DNA of 14,385 bases from an uncultured Lachnospiraceae bacterium (GCA_900548905.1 URMK01000104.1:1-14385), one strand, 5' to 3'; shown: positions 1 to 7,755, counted from the first letter of the stretch. Program-made: numbers and translations. The notes: a model not told the origin generated them from the letters alone.

Positions 1-10
1 TTTACGCAAA

Positions 11-87
11 GTGGATGTTAATTTCAGAATGTGGATGTTAGTTTAAATATTGACCTAAAGCAAACGTTGCATAGTAATATTGACCTA
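11..87. repeat. Short paired direct repeats, possible end of an IS lying left of the window
   Basis: The ten bases GTGGATGTTA occur at 11-20 and again at 31-40. The twelve bases AATATTGACCTA occur at 46-57 and 76-87. Multiple short repeats packed within about 80 bp are typical of IS21-family ends, where they bind the transposase, so this may be the end of an element whose genes lie left of the window. No transposase gene is visible here and the assignment is a guess. The segment ends just before the dispersed repeat that starts at 103. Confidence 0.35.
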
Positions 88-102
88 TTCGACATTATGT
101 AA

Positions 103-179
103 CAGTTCAGGCGGCTCTTTGTGCCCTGCGGCATCCCCCTCCCCTGCGTTTTCCTGGGGCGGCGTTGCTGCAAGGTTCC
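103..179 (+). repeat. Dispersed repeat family A, copy 1 (left inverted arm)
   Basis: This 77-bp segment begins CAGTTCAG and contains a CATCCCCCTCCCCTGC block. It aligns without gaps to the reverse complement of 1934-2010 with 8 mismatches by hand count. A third copy in the same orientation starts at 14333. Together with 1934-2010 it brackets the IS110 element. I see no coding potential. Further inward, both flanks also share AAAAACGCA, so the two arms may be halves of a larger palindromic repeat interrupted by the IS. Confidence 0.8.
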
Positions 180-301
180 TTGCAGGGGAACGAATTTAGT
201 CGATTGCACTCCCGCTCGGCCAAAAACGCAGCAGTACTGTTATGTAGTGACTTTTGTCAATAGGGTAAATGGTATCAAATCACTTTTTTTGTCCCTGATG
301 T

Positions 302-641
302 CTGAGGACATCCGGAAAGAACCCTGGATGTTAGTGTTCCCGGCATTAACCACTCTGTTATACGAGGATTGGTTACCTACAGGCTAATGGTTCGCCGTGA
401 GCTCTACCATCTAAAGGCGTGAATCACTTGATTGTGTCAACATAGTACTGGCGTAGATCGCTCGAACCTGACTTGTTTCCAGGATCCTTGCCGGATGTCC
501 TCAGTTTTGTTCGGGCAGATGGATGCTGACGGAGTCTGCCTTACATCTGCTTGGTTACCCTTCTGGATATTGGGCTGACCCTGTCAAGGCCTTGCCGCTT
601 CTGCGGTGCGAAGCAGCCTTGACTGGGGCTGACCAATATCC
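302..641 (-). ncRNA. Candidate IS110 bridge RNA region (structured noncoding end)
   Basis: This region lies just downstream of the transposase stop and is dense in base-pairing potential. A hairpin spans 565-641, with a 9-bp outer stem (565-573 with 633-641), an internal loop, then an 8-bp stem (583-590 with 616-623) and an inner CCGC/GCGG stem. A 14-bp perfect long-range stem pairs 302-315 with 491-504, and a 6-bp stem inside it pairs 323-328 with 478-483. A further 7-bp pair joins 515-521 with 544-550. Stem, internal loop, stem architecture is what bridge RNAs of IS110 recombinases show. The true RNA is probably shorter than the whole span; its ends and guide loops cannot be fixed by eye. 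Confidence 0.4.
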
Positions 642-653
642 TACCCCTGCCGC

Positions 654-1769
654 TCATCCGATCCTGTCCGTCATTATTCCCCATATAAAACAGGACAGTT
701 CCCGGGCGATTGCTGTTTTTATCACGTTGTGCTGTTTCCCTTTGTACAGGAGCTGGCGGAATCTCCTGCGTAACCGTTCACTTCCTTTATCCGCATAAGC
801 GATGACCTGCTCCTTGTTTCCTGCCTGCCGGGCTTTCAAGTCCTTTGACTTGCGTCCTGTCTGTCCGCGTGCATAACTTTGGGCTGCTTCCACTAACAGC
901 CGGCGTACATGGGTATTTCCTGCTTTGGTAATCCCGAAACGATTCTGTCTGTCTGAACTGGAAGCCTCCCCGGGTGTCAGGCCCAGGAAGGAAGCAAATT
1001 TCCCCGCGGTAGGGAACCGGTTAAAATCCCCTACTTCCACGATGATGGATAAGGCCGTATGGGTTTTTACCCCGACCAGACAGGTCAGTTGGCGAACCCG
1101 TTCCTGAAAGGGTTCCTGCGCAGCCAGTTCTTCGATCCTCCTGTCCAGCCGTTCCAGCTTATCGCAGAGACTGCTGCAGGTAAGAAGATATTCATTCAGG
1201 GTTTCCTGATGCAGCCCATCCGGCTTCAGGGATTTCAGCCATTTCCAGTGTGCCTGGGTCCATTTACTTTTGGTAGCGGTATAGTGGAAGCCATGCCGCA
1301 GACAGAAAGCGGAAATCTGTTGTTTAATCCTCTTAAGGGCCAGCTTGTGATCATCACGCATCCGGATGAATTCCTTTACCTGTTCCTCCTCAGGGGTAGG
1401 GATATAAACAGGGTGGTAGGTATGCAAAGCCAGACATTTCGCGATAAGCATGGCATCCCGTTTATCGGTTTTGACTTTGCGAACACCGAGGACAGCGCCC
1501 ATAGTGGTAGGTGCAAGGATGACGCACGTTACCTGGTGAGCAGTGAGCTGGTGGTAGAGGCTGTAACCGAGGCATCCAGCCTCATAACCACAAAGGAATT
1601 CCACATCGTTGTTATAGAGACGACGGACCTGGTCCATATATTTAAGAATAAGGCGGTAGTCGGGAGCGATCTGCTGCAGGTGGCACATCCGGTCATCTTC
1701 TAAGGTGTAGCAGCAAAGAGTGTAATTTGTGATATGGACGTCCATGCCAAGATAGATTATACTTTTCAT
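654..1769 (-). CDS. IS110-family transposase (DEDD/serine recombinase)
   Basis: The 371-aa protein would catalyse RNA-guided excision and insertion of the surrounding element. The N-terminal RuvC-like DEDD domain shows its acidic residues at D10 (GMDVH), E63 (GYEAG), D102 and D105 (TDKRDA). A basic, partly coiled middle section runs from about 135 to 220. The C-terminal Transposase_20 domain follows from about 225, with LVGVKT, then FLGLTPGEASSSD, where S270 or S271 is the expected catalytic serine, and ITKAGN. The start was chosen because AGGAGG lies nine bases upstream; the frame is open 33 codons further upstream, but that part does not look like IS110 protein. Length is ordinary for the family and no frameshift is visible, so it is probably intact. 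Confidence 0.93.
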   Translation of the reverse strand: MKSIIYLGMDVHITNYTLCCYTLEDDRMCHLQQIAPDYRLILKYMDQVRRLYNNDVEFLCGYEAGCLGYSLYHQLTAHQVTCVILAPTTMGAVLGVRKVKTDKRDAMLIAKCLALHTYHPVYIPTPEEEQVKEFIRMRDDHKLALKRIKQQISAFCLRHGFHYTATKSKWTQAHWKWLKSLKPDGLHQETLNEYLLTCSSLCDKLERLDRRIEELAAQEPFQERVRQLTCLVGVKTHTALSIIVEVGDFNRFPTAGKFASFLGLTPGEASSSDRQNRFGITKAGNTHVRRLLVEAAQSYARGQTGRKSKDLKARQAGNKEQVIAYADKGSERLRRRFRQLLYKGKQHNVIKTAIARELSCFIWGIMTDRIG

Positions 1770-1933
1770 AAGTAGTGGCCTCCTTTTGTATGCGGTAAAC
1801 CCTGTTACCATTGTTCTTGTTAAACTAAGGATACAGGTAAATCCACGATGATGCAAATGTGGGGTCACTACATATTATTTAACACTGCAAAGTACGCAGC
1901 ATAAGGACTTGCGTTTTTAGACACCCCTTTCAC

Positions 1934-2010
1934 GAATCCTTGCAGCAACACCGCTCCAGGGAAAAGCAGGGGAGGGGGATGCCGCAGGGCACAAAGGGCC
2001 GTCTGAACTG
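1934..2010 (-). repeat. Dispersed repeat family A, copy 2 (right inverted arm)
   Basis: This is the reverse-complement partner of 103-179, with 8 mismatches over 77 positions. The rest of the gap between the IS transposase and the esterase (1770-2083) holds the IS right end to about 1873, a short stretch containing TTGCGTTTTT that mirrors AAAAACGCA on the left flank, this repeat, and about 70 AT-rich bases with no gene. I see no clear T-tract terminator for the esterase in the gap, so the repeat itself may lie in its 3' untranslated region. Confidence 0.8.
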
Positions 2011-2083
2011 CTACGACATTATATGATACAGATTTTAATCGTATTCTAACATATTCTGTCGAATCATGCCGTCACCCTCTCCG

Positions 2084-3643
2084 TCAGTGCTGCACATCCT
2101 GGGAAAGCAAAGCCTTCAGGTCAAACGGGGACAAAATCTCGTCCAAAAAAGCCAAAAGCTCATCATCAAAATTATGGCGCACCTCACATACCCGGTCAAA
2201 TATCATGGTAGGCTCCTCTTCCGGCGTTACCGGCGGCCATGCTGCAAGACCATCATGATTGGGATCCCCAAAGCGGGCAAACTGCATGGCCGCTTCGAAG
2301 ATCTGCTTCTCCAGTTCCCCGGAAACCCCGTCAATATTGCAGACTTCCACTTTGTCCGTATTGTGGAAAATAAAAGGGATATCGGAGCAGTGCCAGGCTG
2401 CTTTTCCATATTGATACGGGAAGTTCAGAGTGAAGAGATACAGGTAAGACGGCGCTTTCCCTCCCCGGGCGTGGAGTTTTGCAAGAGATTTGGAGGGCTG
2501 TCTGAAAACCCGATCCACATCCAGCACATCCAATGCATTTTTACCCGGATACGCCTTTTGGAAAAGCGCCTTTACCTTTTCTGCATGTTCCCCGTATTCC
2601 CGGGAAAGGATGGCATCTGTCTCCGCATCCGTCAGGCTGTCTTTCCGGAAGGGGGAGGACCGGAAGGAAAATTCCCCGAACACGGTTCCCACCAGAAGAG
2701 GAATTGTCTTGGCGTGCTCCCGGAAACCGGTCAGCAAGGGTTCCCCCAGATAATAATCATTGACAACAGGCATCCCTCCCACATAGATACCCCGGCCTGC
2801 CAGAGCCGGGGAGACGGTGTTATAAGCCCTGGCCAGTTCATAATAGGGCACGCTTTCCAGCTTTTCCACCTCTCCCCGGGGAATTCCCAGCTCCTTCAGA
2901 AGGGCTTCTGCAATCTCTGTTCCGTCTCCGGGAAGAACAGGCATCACTTTGCCGTCCGATACGCCGCTCATCACAATGGCCCGGTGGAACAGGCCGTCCG
3001 CTTCCGGTATCTGCATCAGCCCGGTCACCTTCATTCCGCCGCCGGACTGTCCGAACAGCGTAACATTGTCAGGGTCTCCGCCGAATGCTTCTATATTAGT
3101 ATGTATCCAGCGCAGAGCGGCCACCAGGTCGGCAAGCCCGGCGTTACCGGAATTTTTATATTTTTCTCCATATGTTGACAGGTCGAGGAATCCCAGAATA
3201 TTCAGCCGGTGGTTAACGGTTACCACCACCACATCTCCTTTTCTGCACATATTAAAACCGTCATAGGCCACCTGTTCAATGGAAGATCCTGCGGCATAAC
3301 CGCCGCCGTGCAGCCATACCATGACCGGTTTTTTCGCCTTTTTATCCAAAGCGGTCGTCCACAGATTCAGGTTCTGGCAGTTTTCATCCTGGGGCCAGTA
3401 CCGGTGCGGCACCAGCAGCTCCCCGGAAGGCGTGTCCTGCGTCAGCAAAGGACATACAAAACCATAGGATGCGGTTTCCTTCACTCCTTCCCAGCTTTCC
3501 GTTTCCCTGGGCATCTGAAAACGTTCCGCTTTTGCATAGGGGATCCCTTTGAATATACAGACGCCGTCCAATTCATAACCCTTCACCTTACCTGCCTTTG
3601 TCTCCACCGCGGGTATTTCATCATACCGAAATACATGTGCCAT
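2084..3643 (-). CDS. Type-B carboxylesterase (para-nitrobenzyl esterase-like)
   Basis: The 519-aa alpha/beta hydrolase of the carboxylesterase type B family should hydrolyse carboxylic esters; its natural substrate cannot be read from sequence. The oxyanion-hole motif LHGGGY is at 111-116. The nucleophile elbow is FGQSGGG, with Ser200 catalytic. Glu324 in GTVFGEF and His418 in AWHCSDIPF complete the expected triad. The family's N-terminal GIPYA motif is at about 33-37. There is no signal peptide, so it should be cytoplasmic. Full length matches the family. The start is supported by AGGAGG seven bases upstream. It stands alone, more than 650 bp from the next gene upstream, with its own likely promoter. 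Confidence 0.93.
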   Translation of the reverse strand: MAHVFRYDEIPAVETKAGKVKGYELDGVCIFKGIPYAKAERFQMPRETESWEGVKETASYGFVCPLLTQDTPSGELLVPHRYWPQDENCQNLNLWTTALDKKAKKPVMVWLHGGGYAAGSSIEQVAYDGFNMCRKGDVVVVTVNHRLNILGFLDLSTYGEKYKNSGNAGLADLVAALRWIHTNIEAFGGDPDNVTLFGQSGGGMKVTGLMQIPEADGLFHRAIVMSGVSDGKVMPVLPGDGTEIAEALLKELGIPRGEVEKLESVPYYELARAYNTVSPALAGRGIYVGGMPVVNDYYLGEPLLTGFREHAKTIPLLVGTVFGEFSFRSSPFRKDSLTDAETDAILSREYGEHAEKVKALFQKAYPGKNALDVLDVDRVFRQPSKSLAKLHARGGKAPSYLYLFTLNFPYQYGKAAWHCSDIPFIFHNTDKVEVCNIDGVSGELEKQIFEAAMQFARFGDPNHDGLAAWPPVTPEEEPTMIFDRVCEVRHNFDDELLAFLDEILSPFDLKALLSQDVQH

Positions 3644-3663
3644 TTCAACTCCTCCTTTTTTCT

Positions 3664-3710
3664 GAAGGAAAAATGCCTGCCCGCTTATGCAGACATAGGA
3701 TTTGTCCTTC
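3664..3710 (-). promoter_or_regulatory. Possible hairpin in the esterase leader
   Basis: GAAGGA (3664-3669) can pair with TCCTTC (3705-3710), enclosing an inner 7-bp stem of TGCCTGC (3674-3680) with GCAGACA (3689-3695), which includes one G-U pair. In the minus-strand transcript this lies directly before the esterase ribosome binding site (AGGAGG at 3651-3656) and could modulate its access. I recognise no known riboswitch. Confidence 0.3.
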
Positions 3711-3813
3711 CATTTTTAATGGTTATCCCTTTATCAGACTTCCTTTTACAGGTATCCGCCGTCCGCCCGTACCGGATATTTGTTCCTGTCTTCGTAAGGC
3801 GGCCTCCTGTTTC

Positions 3814-3842
3814 ATTATATAACATGTCTATAATTAAAACCA
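3814..3842 (-). promoter_or_regulatory. Possible esterase promoter
   Basis: On the minus strand a perfect TATAAT lies at 3819-3814. The hexamer 17 bases upstream (TGGTTT, 3842-3837) is a poor -35 match. This is the best -10 in the 330 bp between the lipoprotein-operon terminator and the esterase. The leader would be about 160 nt. Confidence 0.35.
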
Positions 3843-3969
3843 GACAAGGTATGGATAAAGGCGATATTGCATTACATAGTAATTATATAGGACAGGGCAG
3901 CGTTAAAGTATCCAAATAATTACTATTTGATGTCGTTTATATGACCATTTCCCCATTTTTATGCCATAC

Positions 3970-4018
3970 AAAAATGACAGGAGTCTGCTGTCCCTTTTCG
4001 ATAGCATACTCCTGTCAT
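3970..4018 (-). terminator. Rho-independent terminator of the blaI-M56-lipoprotein operon
   Basis: An 11-bp perfect stem pairs ATGACAGGAGT (3974-3984) with ACTCCTGTCAT (4008-4018). It extends inward past one mismatch by four or five pairs. Reading the minus strand, the stem is followed by a run of five T (plus-strand A at 3970-3974). The orientation suits termination of the lipoprotein transcript, which would then carry the 276-bp palindrome in its 3' untranslated region. Confidence 0.7.
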
Positions 4019-4293
4019 GATTCAAACTTCACAGTCGCAAAATGGCGACTGCCTGCTGTCTGCGTGGTGCTTCCGTGATGGGAAAGGAATTTTCGCAGGT
4101 GCCTTTCGAATTACTTTAGTAATTTGCTATGGAGACGAGACCAGTCAAGTGTGTCTGCCCTATCTGACACACTTGACGTCCCTGGGCTCATCGGAATGTC
4201 CAGTCTGACGGCCTTGTGAGAATCCTTTCCCATTACGGAAGCACCACGCAGACAGCGGGCAGGGGTCATTTGGCGACTGCGAAGTTTAAGTCA
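4018..4293. repeat. Large near-palindromic element (family B), possibly MITE-like
   Basis: The left arm (4018-4094) matches the reverse complement of the right arm (4218-4293) almost throughout. A 22-bp identical block beginning GCTGTCTGCG is followed by a shared GGGAAAGGA. The ~120-bp centre holds a perfect 12-bp hairpin (GTCAAGTGTGTC at 4144-4155 with its complement at 4166-4177). The left arm also begins with a small hairpin, CAGTCGC...GCGACTG. No open frame in it is convincing. Shorter relatives of its outer edge appear at 7671-7684 and 14219-14246. With the terminator (3970-4018), this accounts for most of the gene-free stretch 3644-4318. Confidence 0.8.
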
Positions 4294-4318
4294 TTATCCG
4301 TTCCGCGGGACAACGGCA

Positions 4319-5878
4319 CTATTCGCCGTAATCCTCCATATACAGGTAATCCACCTCACAGCCGGTATATTCGATATAGGAATTTCCGGCCGTCTTACCG
4401 GCGTTATCTATTACCTTTTTCAGCTGCGCTTCCTCCATTCCACCTTTTCCGAATACACGGTCGATCTCTTCCTTCACTGCCTGTGTCACTGCCTTCAGGA
4501 AGGCATCCCGGGCGCTTACGGTAAGCTTATCCGCATCCAGGATATGGTAGGTGAAGCTGTAATACCCCTCTGCCATCTGTACCACCATCTTATCTCCGAA
4601 TACATCCTCCTCCCTCGACGAACTAAATTGAACATCATAAGAAGGATCCACCTGTTTTTGGGAATACAGTTCTCTCTGGCGCGCATAGTATTCATCCTGG
4701 GAGGCCCGGACTGTTGTACGGAGGAACTCCGCATTCCCATCCGTATCCTCAAGATGCTCCATGACATAATCATAGGCATCATAAAAATCTTCTTTTTCCT
4801 CCTCATAGCCGTTGAATACCGCATTGATTTTCCGGTTAAATTCCGCTATGGACATTTCTTCATAACCCGGGAATTTCAGCTCATTCATGACAATCTCATA
4901 CTGCTTCGCCGGATCCACAGACTTTGCCTCCTCTGTGTCCTCATTCCAATCTTCAGCCTTTCCTTTATCATACACATCATCCCAGTAATAAGAGAGTTCC
5001 TTACCGCCCTCCCATACTAGCTGTCCGTCCAGAGCCTTCAGAATACGCTCCAGCTCCCCATCCGCCGCTTTTTCCATGGCTTCTTCCTTCTGCAGGTCCT
5101 CCGTAGTCTGTTTTTGCAGGAAAGCCTGCATTTTTTCATCCACACCTTTCAGGATGCTGTCCCGCTGTGCCACGGTTACATTCTGTTCATCCGGAATCCG
5201 GTAATCATAGGAATAATCCGCATAGCCTCCGGACAGGAATTCTTTATCCCCGAACACATCTCCATAGGTTTCCAGAAAAGCTTCTCCGCTGTGCCATGGA
5301 TTTTTCTGTCTCTGACAGACTCCGTAATGCTTTCTTTCACATTCGTCCCAGGTATTGGAAAGAGTACCATACACAAAATCCGCAACCGGATCCGTATCCG
5401 CCAGAGAGGAATAAACACGCCGGAGAACTTCTTCCGCTTTATGGAAGGTTTCCTCATCCTCCCAGTCCATAACCATGCGGTTGAACTTTGCAACACTGCT
5501 GTTTTCGTATCCCGCAGCCTGCCAGGAAAGGATTTGTTCATAATCTTCTTTGGTATATTTATTGGTGCTTCTCCACCATCCGTAACGTGATCTGCCGGAT
5601 TGAAACGAATCACAGCTGCTGTCCGAAGTTGCTTCCCCTTCCCCCGCAGATACGGATTCTGTTTCCGCGCCTGCCTGTGAAGCGGTTTCTGCTGCCTCCT
5701 GCGGAGAATCCTGCGCTTTTGTATCCGCCGCGGCATCCCCCTGCGTCTTTGTGTCCGCTGCGGCATCCCCTTCCGATGTTTTGGGGCCGCAGGCCGCCAG
5801 AAGAACAGTCAGGAGGATAACCGCGGGAAGGGCCGCTTTCCGGGACAGCTTCCGCCCCATTTGCTTTCTTATCTTCAT
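4319..5878 (-). CDS. Lipoprotein with two copies of a domain shared with the adjacent M56 protein
   Basis: This 519-aa exported lipoprotein has a basic N-terminus, a hydrophobic segment and the lipobox LLAAC with Cys30 as the lipidated residue. A low-complexity linker (about 31-95) includes two tandem decapeptides of the form GDAAADTK-x-Q at 37-46 and 47-56. Two homologous units follow, at about 107-300 and 323-515. Shared landmarks are an FNR motif (AKFNR at 130-134; IAEFNR at 344-349), DVFGD, a tyrosine-rich strand, and a TV-x-x-RD helix start. Unit 2 ends TGCEV, as does the C-terminus of the M56 protein. I recognise no named domain. The start lies 2 nt after the M56 stop, so the two are probably translationally coupled. 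It is the last gene of the operon, and its role is unknown: ligand binding or signal buffering is inference. Confidence 0.85.
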   Translation of the reverse strand: MKIRKQMGRKLSRKAALPAVILLTVLLAACGPKTSEGDAAADTKTQGDAAADTKAQDSPQEAAETASQAGAETESVSAGEGEATSDSSCDSFQSGRSRYGWWRSTNKYTKEDYEQILSWQAAGYENSSVAKFNRMVMDWEDEETFHKAEEVLRRVYSSLADTDPVADFVYGTLSNTWDECERKHYGVCQRQKNPWHSGEAFLETYGDVFGDKEFLSGGYADYSYDYRIPDEQNVTVAQRDSILKGVDEKMQAFLQKQTTEDLQKEEAMEKAADGELERILKALDGQLVWEGGKELSYYWDDVYDKGKAEDWNEDTEEAKSVDPAKQYEIVMNELKFPGYEEMSIAEFNRKINAVFNGYEEEKEDFYDAYDYVMEHLEDTDGNAEFLRTTVRASQDEYYARQRELYSQKQVDPSYDVQFSSSREEDVFGDKMVVQMAEGYYSFTYHILDADKLTVSARDAFLKAVTQAVKEEIDRVFGKGGMEEAQLKKVIDNAGKTAGNSYIEYTGCEVDYLYMEDYGE

Positions 5879-5880
5879 GT

Positions 5881-7575
5881 TTAGTAATCCTCTCTTTCAT
5901 ATACTTCGAAATCAAAGACTTCACAGCCGGTGAAGCTGATTTTATCATTGGTAATCTTTTCACCTTCATTTTGCAGTTTTTCCTGCATTTCCTGCTGTGT
6001 GGCATCTTTTATCCCATCCGATTCCAGCATATCCCGGGCCGCCTGCATGACTTTCTGAAGAAATGCATCTCTTTCCCCTACCGTAAGATTATCCTGATCC
6101 AGGATACGGTAGGTGAATTCATAATCCATCCAGATCTGTCCGGCTTCCACACTGTCCCCGAACACATCCGCCATGGTTACCAGCTCCGCCGTGGCTGAAA
6201 AGCTGGGATCCTTTCTCACTCCGGAATAAACTTCATTCACACGGCTTTGGTATTCTTCCCGGGAAGCCGGTATGGTATTGCGCAGGTACCCTGCGTTGGG
6301 GTCCGTGACGGGCAGATTGGATACCACGGAATCATAAAGATAATAAAGGGCACCGTCCTCAGAGTCATCCTCTTCCATAATCTTGTTTATGGTACGGTTG
6401 AATTCCGCAATCGACATTTTTTCATAGGCTTCGGGTTTGACAGCGCTTATCAGCTGATCATACTGCTCCTGCGTATATCCGTCCGTATACCCTTCTTCTT
6501 TCCAGGAATCCCTTACATCCCATACATAATCCATTCCGGCGGGCAGTACTTCCTCTTCGCCATCTCCATCCTTCCCCTCTTCCCCGCTGTTTTTCATCAG
6601 CTGGTTTTCCGCAAGATTCCGACGGACCGATCCGGCTTGTTTTTCCATCGCTGAAGTGGCGAACAGAATCACAACCGCGCATACGAGCACCAGGGCGCAT
6701 ACAATGCCTGCAACCGTCCGTTTCTTGGCCTTCATGATAGCATCGATCCGCTCCTTGAGGGCATTCTTGCTGAAGCTGGAGGAAAGAGGGGTCAGGTATG
6801 TGCGCTTTTCTTCCATTTCCAGAAGCGCCAGGGCATAGGAAGGGCAGGACTGGATTCCGTATTGGCGGATTACTGCCTCATCACAGGCCAGCTCCAGATC
6901 CCGGTTGGACAGAATATACATAACCCAGACCAGGGGATTGAACCAATGGACACACAGCATGGCCGCAAGCAGCCACTTCGTAAGGGCATCAAACCGGCGG
7001 ATATGGGACATTTCATGGGCCAGTATGAACCCCATGGTCTCTTCGTCCCTCCAGTCCGCATCTGCGGGCAGCAGGATTACCGGCCAAAGAATCCCATAGG
7101 TAAGCGGCGACTCAATTCTGTCCGAACAGCGTACCTGTACCGGCCTGCGCAGCCGGTGTTCCTCTATCCATTCTTTGGCAAAGCGGTGTTCCACAGGCAG
7201 GGAAGCGGCATATACCCGGCGTCCCCGCAGATGCATGACCAGAATAGCAAGTGCCAGCAGGACAGCGCCCCCTGTCCAAAGCAGCAGCCAGGGCGACAGA
7301 GCTGAAGCAGAAGCGGCCTGCGCCGCATTCTCCGAAAGAAGCAGGCCGGGACGCCGCCAATTCTGACCGGCTCCCCGAATAGCCCCCTGCCCCACTGCGG
7401 TATAAACACTCACCGGGGAAGGAATGCGCACCGGCAGAATCAGACAGAAGAAAGCCGCTCCCCACAGTGCCAGAAAAGCTGTCTTCGGCAGCCGGTTCAC
7501 TGCCAGCGCCCTCACTATAATAATTACCCCTATCATCACTGCACCGCTTATACTCATTTCAAGCAACGTTTGCAT
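5881..7575 (-). CDS. BlaR1-like M56 membrane metallopeptidase with a novel extracellular domain
   Basis: The 564-aa integral membrane zinc protease is expected to inactivate the BlaI-type repressor encoded upstream. Hydrophobic segments lie at about 8-25, 33-50, 95-115, 200-222 and 288-308. The zinc site is HEMSH at 187-191, with the downstream ELACDE motif at 228-233 supplying the third ligand, as in BlaR1/MecR1. After the last membrane segment, an acidic linker leads to a ~195-residue domain (about 365-560) homologous to both units of the downstream lipoprotein. It carries IAEFNR, DVFGDS, LTVGERDAF and FTGCEV. This replaces the penicillin-binding sensor of true BlaR1. A chance S377-A-V-K is not conserved in the paralogous units. 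AGGAGG lies six bases before the start. Signal sensed: unknown. Confidence 0.9.
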   Translation of the reverse strand: MQTLLEMSISGAVMIGVIIIVRALAVNRLPKTAFLALWGAAFFCLILPVRIPSPVSVYTAVGQGAIRGAGQNWRRPGLLLSENAAQAASASALSPWLLLWTGGAVLLALAILVMHLRGRRVYAASLPVEHRFAKEWIEEHRLRRPVQVRCSDRIESPLTYGILWPVILLPADADWRDEETMGFILAHEMSHIRRFDALTKWLLAAMLCVHWFNPLVWVMYILSNRDLELACDEAVIRQYGIQSCPSYALALLEMEEKRTYLTPLSSSFSKNALKERIDAIMKAKKRTVAGIVCALVLVCAVVILFATSAMEKQAGSVRRNLAENQLMKNSGEEGKDGDGEEEVLPAGMDYVWDVRDSWKEEGYTDGYTQEQYDQLISAVKPEAYEKMSIAEFNRTINKIMEEDDSEDGALYYLYDSVVSNLPVTDPNAGYLRNTIPASREEYQSRVNEVYSGVRKDPSFSATAELVTMADVFGDSVEAGQIWMDYEFTYRILDQDNLTVGERDAFLQKVMQAARDMLESDGIKDATQQEMQEKLQNEGEKITNDKISFTGCEVFDFEVYEREDY

Positions 7576-7702
7576 AATATCCTCCTTACTGTGACCATGG
7601 TATTGCTGTTTATTTCCGCGGGCAACGAGCCAAACGGATGCACTCGCATAGAACCGAAGGTCCTATTATCCACTTGGCGACTGCCGCGAGGGTCAAATTC
7701 CC

Positions 7703-7718
7703 ATACACATTAGTGTAT
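7703..7718. promoter_or_regulatory. Short palindrome between blaI-like gene and M56 gene
   Basis: ATACAC-ATTA-GTGTAT is a perfect 6+4+6 dyad in the 180-bp gap between the repressor and the peptidase. It has TACA/TGTA-like edges, as in classical BlaI/MecI operators, but does not match the two operator sites at 8148-8183. It could be a secondary operator or a simple hairpin. The rest of the gap holds a 14-bp match to the edge of the family B palindrome (7671-7684) and no gene or terminator that I can see. Confidence 0.25.
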
Positions 7719-7755
7719 TGTGCTTGCTGCGTAACAAGTTTTATGCCCCGTCAGC

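Larger units (their letters stand above)
242..1873 (-). mobile_element. IS110-family insertion sequence, about 1.6 kb
   Basis: The element is defined by the transposase gene at 654-1769 plus matching inverted 10-mers near the presumed ends: ATGTAGTGAC at 242-251 and GTCACTACAT at 1864-1873. About 410 bp of noncoding DNA lies downstream of the transposase and only about 100 bp upstream. In this family a long noncoding end normally encodes the bridge RNA. Inverted subterminal repeats and a 3' noncoding end fit the IS1111 subgroup better than IS110 proper. The exact boundaries are uncertain because these elements leave no target duplication that could be used to place them. The element sits between the inverted family A arms at 103-179 and 1934-2010. 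Confidence 0.7.

Noticed and set aside
121..387. Plus-strand small open frames in the left noncoding region (also 523-798)
   Set aside because: They run through repeat arms and hairpins of the IS noncoding end, lack convincing ribosome binding sites and show no family features.
1059..1703. Long plus-strand open frame opposite the transposase
   Set aside because: It is the antisense shadow of a clear IS110 transposase, and its own translation shows no recognisable family.
2066..3178. Long plus-strand open frame of 370 codons
   Set aside because: It lies opposite the carboxylesterase, which has a full catalytic triad and a good ribosome binding site; the plus-strand product has no domain signs.
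7011..7018. M56 protein as a genuine beta-lactam sensor (BlaR1/MecR1)
   Set aside because: The extracellular part is not a penicillin-binding domain. The only SxxK (S377-A-V-K) is not conserved in the homologous lipoprotein units and no other transpeptidase motif follows.
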